Of a stretch of 17,270 nt of DNA, positions 13,314 through 17,270 are shown in pieces (position 1 is the first letter of the stretch; each line of letters opens with the position of its first letter). The notes below the pieces were generated by a model. It had not been told where the DNA came from and made no database searches. It saw only the letters and a list, made by a program, of their open reading frames with translations. Both the position numbers and the translations under genes were made by a program. The DNA is taken from assembly GCA_900549525.1 (NCBI GenBank), contig UWSJ01000039.1, positions 1 to 17,270 on the forward strand, given 5' to 3'. The DNA is from an uncultured Coriobacteriaceae bacterium (lineage in GTDB: Bacteria; Actinomycetota; Coriobacteriia; Coriobacteriales; Atopobiaceae).

Positions 13314-14741
13314 ATGAGCAGCGACTCGTCACCCTCCCCCGCAGCACGCGCGACCGCCATCGTCCTGCTCGCCCTGGCGCTTCTCGCGCTCGCCGCCTGC
13401 GCCTCGCCCCTCTCCGCGCTCGTCCCGGGCGGGGGCCCCGTCGTCCGCGAGGAGGACGCCGGCAAACTCGCCCAGCAGTACTGGCTTGAGAAGTACGACG
13501 AATCGCGCGACGTCACCGAGGTCATCCGCCCGTGCTACGCCACGAGCATCCCCTGGCCCGACGTGGACACGGACAGCGTGGTGGTGAACCTCGGCGAGAA
13601 GAGCTCGTACGACAGCCTCGTGCTCGTTGACCTCAAGACGGGGGCCGTCTCGGACAACCACCAGTCGACCGAAGTGCGCGACGCGCTCGAGGCATACGTT
13701 CGGGAGGGTCTCGCCAGCTTCGGGGGCACGGGGCGGATCGCAAGCGCCACGATCGACAAGGAGGCGACTTCGGACGCCTCGACGGGCGAGGCGGCCGCGA
13801 CCCCGCTCACGTTCAACACGCCAAAGGTCGCGAGCTCGTCTTCCGTCTTTCCCGACGACGCCCCGGAGGACGCGCGCATATTCTTCTCGGCACGCTATGA
13901 CGGCGACGCGGAGGCGTTCGTGCAGGAAGAGCATGCTGCGGAGGGTCTCTCGCTCGAGAGCGACGCGATATGCGTGCGCCTGGACACGCCCGCCGAGTTC
14001 CCGACGGGCCTGCGTGCTGCCGAGGACGCCGGATGGCGGAAGGACGTCGACCCTCTGCGCGACTGGCTCGCAGAGCGCTTTAGCGACTATCCCGAGATCG
14101 TGGTGCTCCCTGCCGACGACCCCGAATGCGGATGGGGCGAGGAATCTCCCTACCGGCTTGGGGTCTATCCGGCAGCCTACTCGGGCGGAGAGGACGCGGC
14201 GGAGCCGCTCGTGGACAACTGGGTGGCCTTCGGGGAGGGCTCCGAGATTCGCGCGGAGTCGGACTCGGCGGGCGTCATCGTGACCGAAGACGGCCTCGTG
14301 GCGCGGCGGCTCGACGCGGGCTCGGTCGACCTTGACGCGCTCATGGGCGACGACTCGGACTGGCAGCTCGCGGACGTACGAGACGTCTACGTCGTGTCGC
14401 TCGCGGGAGAGACGCTAGAGCAGGCGCAGGCACTCGCGGACGCCAGCCAGTCGGATGGGCTTGCCCCGGCGCTCGACCTGCGGCTGAGCCTGCTGGTGCC
14501 GGGCTTTGACTACGCGGGCGAGACGGACGTCACCGGATCGGACGGCGTCTGGGGGACGGCGGAGTACGAGCGCAACTACTACGCGTACGTGATGGAGGCC
14601 GGGAGCGGCGACGGCGTGGTGCCCGCAACCGGCGACGACCGACTCTATCCCATGGCGCCAGCGAGCGGGTACCCCACGAACGTCGCGCTTCGCGACCCCT
14701 CCGACGCCCTGCTCGTCGTGGTGGCAAGGAAGGCGACCTAG
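13314..14741 (+). CDS. Predicted lipoprotein of unknown function
   Basis: The 475-residue product starts with a lipoprotein signal peptide: a short N-region, a hydrophobic core (residues 14-28) and the lipobox LAAC with lipidated Cys29. It should therefore be anchored on the outer face of the cytoplasmic membrane. The mature part is acidic and soluble, with no further membrane segment, and contains stretches of likely beta structure (VVVNLGEKSSYDSLVLVDL near 89-107; SLLVPGFDY later). I do not recognise a family or catalytic motif. GGGAG lies six bases before the ATG. The gene diverges from the SDR gene. Its TAG overlaps a minus-strand TAG (shared CTAG at 14738-14741) that would end an extended queH frame. 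Confidence 0.88.
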   Translation: MSSDSSPSPAARATAIVLLALALLALAACASPLSALVPGGGPVVREEDAGKLAQQYWLEKYDESRDVTEVIRPCYATSIPWPDVDTDSVVVNLGEKSSYDSLVLVDLKTGAVSDNHQSTEVRDALEAYVREGLASFGGTGRIASATIDKEATSDASTGEAAATPLTFNTPKVASSSSVFPDDAPEDARIFFSARYDGDAEAFVQEEHAAEGLSLESDAICVRLDTPAEFPTGLRAAEDAGWRKDVDPLRDWLAERFSDYPEIVVLPADDPECGWGEESPYRLGVYPAAYSGGEDAAEPLVDNWVAFGEGSEIRAESDSAGVIVTEDGLVARRLDAGSVDLDALMGDDSDWQLADVRDVYVVSLAGETLEQAQALADASQSDGLAPALDLRLSLLVPGFDYAGETDVTGSDGVWGTAEYERNYYAYVMEAGSGDGVVPATGDDRLYPMAPASGYPTNVALRDPSDALLVVVARKAT

Positions 14742-14827
14742 GCGCGGGGCGTCGAGGCGCGGGTTTCCTCGACGTGAGCCACCACGGTGCGGGCCGCCGC
14801 GGTACGGGCCGCCGCAGTGTGGGCTTC

Positions 14828-15604
14828 CTAGACGCGGGCCGCTGCCCGAGCCGCCTTCGCGGCGGCCTTCTCGCGCTTGCGTTCGTCGCGACGCTCGTGG
14901 CGCTCGATGGCGGCCTCGGCGGCCGAGATGCGGCAGCCGCAGTAGTTCTGGCGGTACATCCCCAGCTCACGGCTCTCGCGCGTGGCGTCAGGGTAGAACG
15001 GGCGGAAGTCACGCACCACGGGCGTGAGGCCGTTTGCCTCGGCAAGCCGCACGAGCACCTCGCTGCACGTGTCGAACAGCTGGTACGGCGACACGGCGAG
15101 CGTCGTTGAGATGTGCGTGAACCCCAGCTCGCGGGCGGCGCGGCAGGCCGCCGAAAGCCGGATGGCGTAGCACGCGCGGCAGCGGGCCTCGCGGTCGAAT
15201 CCGTGCGGGGCCACCGAGCGCTCCCACGTCTCGCGCGCCTCGCCAAGCGTGGGCGTAGAGGTGATGCCCGAGCCTGCGCCACGTTCGCAGCGCACCACGG
15301 CAACGCCCGCCTCGGCCGCCCAGGTCATGAGCGTGGCAAGGCGCAGGTCGTGCTCGGTGGACGGCTGGATGTTGGGATTGTCCCAGAGGATGACGGGCTC
15401 GAAGCCCTCCTCGCGCAGATGCAGCACCGGCTCGAGCGAGCAGGGCCCGCAGCAGGCGTGCAGCGCCAGCGGCAAGCGGCCCGTGGAGGCAGCGCGTGCC
15501 AACGCACACCCGGCGGCGGCTGCCTCAGCGGGCGTGTGGCCCGCCGAAGCCTCGCACAGGTGGTCTTGCCCTCGGTTCTGCTGGCTCTGCAAACTCTCCC
15601 CCAT
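14828..15604 (-). CDS. queH: Epoxyqueuosine reductase QueH (DUF208)
   Basis: QueH reduces epoxyqueuosine in tRNA to queuosine, the last step of the pathway, replacing the unrelated cobalamin enzyme QueG. The family's cysteines are all present: HACCGPC (C51, C52, C55), RCRACYAIRL (C142, C145) and YRQNYCGC (C222, C224). In characterised homologues these hold an iron-sulfur cluster, adjacent metal and a redox disulfide. The 258-residue protein has an extra N-terminal segment of about 45 residues and an Arg/Ala/Lys-rich tail (from about 233). GGAGG lies nine bases before the ATG, inside a hairpin. The same frame continues open for 29 more codons after the TAG. It stands alone, convergent with the lipoprotein gene, about 6 kb from queA. 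Confidence 0.95.
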   Translation of the reverse strand: MGESLQSQQNRGQDHLCEASAGHTPAEAAAAGCALARAASTGRLPLALHACCGPCSLEPVLHLREEGFEPVILWDNPNIQPSTEHDLRLATLMTWAAEAGVAVVRCERGAGSGITSTPTLGEARETWERSVAPHGFDREARCRACYAIRLSAACRAARELGFTHISTTLAVSPYQLFDTCSEVLVRLAEANGLTPVVRDFRPFYPDATRESRELGMYRQNYCGCRISAAEAAIERHERRDERKREKAAAKAARAAARV

Positions 15605-15609
15605 CTAAC

Positions 15610-15625
15610 GATGCCTCCGGGCATC
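15610..15625 (-). promoter_or_regulatory. Hairpin enclosing the queH ribosome-binding site
   Basis: GATGCC-CGGA-GGCATC forms a perfect 6-bp stem, extendable by a G-U and an A-U pair, and the Shine-Dalgarno GGAGG (15614-15618) lies in its loop and right arm. Folding would hide the site. Two more short hairpins lie upstream in the leader (CCGTC-CCGA-GACGG and CCCGG-TTCG-CCGGG). Confidence 0.5.
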
Positions 15626-15732
15626 ATACGACAGCCGTCTCGGGACGGTGCGCGAACACGGCGGGTGGTACGGGCCCGGCGAACCGGGCAGAGCGGGTAG
15701 CAGCGGCCGGGCGCGGCGGGTCGAGGCGTACG

Positions 15733-15760
15733 GCCATACGACACACGACCGAACCGCCAA
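15733..15760 (-). promoter_or_regulatory. Possible queH promoter
   Basis: On the minus strand TTGGCG (15755-15760) and TATGGC (15733-15738) are 16 bp apart, giving a leader of about 120 bases. Both hexamers are imperfect. A TACAAT at 15778-15783 is an alternative -10 without a good -35. Confidence 0.3.
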
Positions 15761-16062
15761 TGACGAAAACCCTGCGAATTGTATGGATTGCTGCCCGTGA
15801 ATGGAGGACTTCCGAAGCCACCACAACGCATCGTTTTGCGAAACCCCTGCTACACGGTTTGCCGGTTAAACTGGCACCATCGCACATTCCGATGATGGCC
15901 ACGCTGGACGCCATCGCGTAGGCCACCATCCATACAGTTCGCGGCCAACTCGTCGACAAGGTCGCCCACGGCTGTCATCGCCCCCGCCGCGGCCACGCGC
16001 GACGCGCCACGCCCGCACCCACGGGCGCCCCGCCGCAACCCGCCGCCCGTCGGCACTCGTAG
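15761..16062. other. Noncoding stretch, no intact gene recognised
   Basis: The first half (to about 15900) is poorer in GC than the surroundings and has no convincing start with a ribosome-binding site. One plus-strand frame is open from an ATG at 15760 to TAG at 15919, then again to TAG at 16060, and continues into the remnant at 16063. This suggests decayed coding sequence, but no family is recognisable. Confidence 0.35.
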
Positions 16063-16296
16063 CGGTACAGGCCCCGCCGTCCCCTCCGCAACGCGCCCGT
16101 CACGCCCATGCCCGACGGCATCGAGCCGCTCATCGAGCGCCGCCAGGCCATCAACGAGGACCTCGTGCGGGACGCAAGCGGCGAGGAGCCCATCCTGAGA
16201 AACGCCCCCAGCTACCTGCCGATGTTTCCTCACGACATGGCCTACGTCATGAAACATCTCGATCTCATACGAAAACATGGGCCATGCGGAGCCTGA
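16063..16296 (+). pseudogene. Probable remnant of a protein-coding gene
   Basis: From the in-frame TAG at 16060-16062 to TGA at 16294-16296 one frame is open. Between about 16108 and 16245 nearly every codon ends in G or C, as in the real genes here, encoding MPDGIEPLIERRQAINEDL and on to NAPSYLPMFPHDMAYVMKH. There is an ATG at 16108 but no ribosome-binding site before it. The same frame upstream is broken by two TAG codons (15919 and 16060). I interpret this as the 3' end of an inactivated gene whose family I cannot name. A genuine 62-residue protein starting at 16108 is the alternative. Confidence 0.4.
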
Positions 16297-16798
16297 AAAC
16301 GCGAGCTATACAGAATCCGGGATGGTCGAGGCGGTAATCGGCCCCTTCACTGCCCCGGATTGCCGCCAGTGTACGAGCGTAGTTGCAGCGCGAGACTTGC
16401 AACTACGCCGTGAGCCACCGGCCCTTATGTGCCCGAGAAGCACCGAGCACCACTGCCCATAAACCCGCAGGTAACCGGGCCGTGCCTCACGCCGTCCCAA
16501 CACATGTCTCGCACGTCAGGGGCACGAAGGGGCAACGCGCCTCGCCACCTGCTTGCGACATTCGTACACTGCCCGCAATCCGGGGCAGAAGGAGCCGTCC
16601 ATCTTGACCCAAGCGCGCACGAGGCTCAATCCGGGGCATCGAAACGCCAGCGTGGGCACACGGAACGCACGAGGCGCGTCTCCGCCCAGTTCGTGCGTAG
16701 AGCACGCTCGAGACGCAAAAGCGTGAGAAGGGCACCCGAGCAGGACGAGAAGGGCCGACTGATGGGCCTGCCCAAGCCGAGAAACGCGAACAGGCCGC
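16297..16798. other. Noncoding stretch with short dispersed repeats
   Basis: No gene is recognisable on either strand; the open frames here lack coding-like codon use and ribosome-binding sites. CAATCCGGGGCA occurs three times: inverted at 16351-16362 and direct at 16576-16587 and 16627-16638. The region also contains the hairpin at 16377-16408. Confidence 0.5.
16377..16408. repeat. 11-bp perfect hairpin
   Basis: GCGTAGTTGCA (16377-16387) and TGCAACTACGC (16398-16408) are perfect complements around a 10-base loop. No T run follows on either strand. It stands alone in noncoding DNA, about 80 bp past the gene remnant. Confidence 0.6.
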
Positions 16799-16830
16799 AA
16801 GAAAAAGCCCGCCACCGGTTGGTGACGGGC
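16799..16830 (-). terminator. Intrinsic terminator of the zinc-ribbon gene
   Basis: On the minus strand GCCCGTCACC-AACC-GGTGGCGGGC is a 10-position stem with one mismatch, followed directly by TTTTTCTT. It begins 50 bp after the zinc-ribbon stop codon. This is the only textbook rho-independent terminator in the window. Confidence 0.88.
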
Positions 16831-16880
16831 CAAAGACGCCAATGGGCAGGCAGAAGCGCAGGCCGCTCCAAACATCGCTC

Positions 16881-17270
16881 CTACTGGATGCGTGTGCGGC
16901 AGTACGGGCACACCTTCCAGTCGGCGTTGAGCGGTCGGTGGCAGGTGGGACACACGTTGCGGACCTGGGTGTTGCAGTTGGGGCACACGATGAAGTCCTT
17001 GTCGATGGGCGTGCCGCACTTGGGGCAGATGCCGTAGTGCGAAAGCTGGTGCTCGCGCAGGGCGATGTCGAGGTCCTGCTCCTCGCGGTCGACCAGGTAC
17101 GAGCTCGGGCGCAGAATCACGTAGGCAAGCAGGCCCACGATGGGGATCACCGAGATGATGGCCCAGAGCCACCACGGCTCGGCGCCGCGCCGCTGGGCGT
17201 CGCGAATGACGTACACGATGGAGAGCACGTACAGCATGACGACGCAGGCGAGCATGAGGTAGAGCACCAT
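16881..17270 (-). CDS. Membrane-anchored double zinc-ribbon protein
   Basis: The 129-residue protein has two membrane helices (about 2-22 and 33-54) separated by a short RDAQRRGAEPWW turn, resembling the N-terminal membrane hairpin of cardiolipin-synthase-like proteins (PLDc_N type). The soluble part carries four CxxC pairs: C82/C85, C96/C99, C107/C110 and C121/C124. This is the spacing of two zinc ribbons (double zinc-ribbon domain). The role is unknown; a membrane-tethered binding or adaptor function is plausible. The ATG occupies the last three bases of the window, so I cannot see a ribosome-binding site and the protein could begin further upstream. A strong terminator follows it. Confidence 0.85.
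   Translation of the reverse strand: MVLYLMLACVVMLYVLSIVYVIRDAQRRGAEPWWLWAIISVIPIVGLLAYVILRPSSYLVDREEQDLDIALREHQLSHYGICPKCGTPIDKDFIVCPNCNTQVRNVCPTCHRPLNADWKVCPYCRTRIQ

Noticed and set aside
15760..15921. Intact 53-residue gene starting at 15760
   Set aside because: No ribosome-binding site, weak codon bias and no recognisable features; better seen as part of the decayed frame.
15850..16278. Minus-strand 142-codon frame
   Set aside because: It lies opposite the remnant whose plus-strand codon use is coding-like, has no good ribosome-binding site and no recognisable motif.
16429..17037. Plus-strand 202-codon frame overlapping the zinc-ribbon gene
   Set aside because: Its C-terminal half is the antisense of the double zinc-ribbon gene and it runs through that gene's terminator; no coding signal.

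Overview
The window is uniformly GC-rich DNA with densely packed genes whose codons mostly end in G or C. The mix of a RecJ fused to a RecQ-like helicase, a SecD-like protein beside tgt, a QueH-type epoxyqueuosine reductase and a long QueA points to a high-GC Actinomycetota, most likely a Coriobacteriia relative (Olsenella/Atopobiaceae/Collinsella-like). That placement is inference from gene content; no rRNA or other taxonomic marker is present.

Layout. Positions 1-5721 hold a minus-strand run read as tgt, a SecD-like membrane protein, then a RecJ-helicase fusion that leaves the window at base 1. Positions 5884-7500 (plus) encode an acidic coiled-coil protein with a single C-terminal membrane anchor, divergent from tgt and convergent with queA (7507-8733, minus). 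A ROK-family regulator (8874-10079, plus) diverges from queA. A palindrome-rich noncoding stretch follows, then an NCS2-like (purine-type) permease (10337-11800, minus) with a hairpin-rich leader. An SDR oxidoreductase (12257-13057, minus) diverges from a predicted lipoprotein of unknown function (13314-14741, plus). The lipoprotein gene converges on queH (14828-15604, minus). About 1.3 kb without an intact recognisable gene follows (one probable gene remnant, several inverted repeats), and the window closes with a small membrane-anchored double zinc-ribbon protein (16881-17270, minus) that has a clear intrinsic terminator.

How the genes relate. Tgt, QueA and QueH are the three late enzymes of queuosine tRNA modification: base exchange, addition of the epoxycyclopentanediol ring, and epoxide reduction. 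All three lie within 11 kb but in separate transcription units. No preQ1 synthesis gene (queD, queE, queC, queF) is in the window, so the organism may salvage preQ1; the NCS2-like permease is a speculative transport candidate. RecJ-helicase acts in DNA repair, and the SecD-like protein is derived from the protein translocase accessory subunit but has lost a signature motif.

The least explained material is noncoding: paired CCAA/TTGG dyads in the tgt/coiled-coil promoter region, nested inverted repeats on either side of the permease gene, a permease leader able to form alternative hairpins, a queH ribosome-binding site inside a hairpin, a short motif shared by two divergent promoter regions, and the tail-anchored coiled-coil protein itself.
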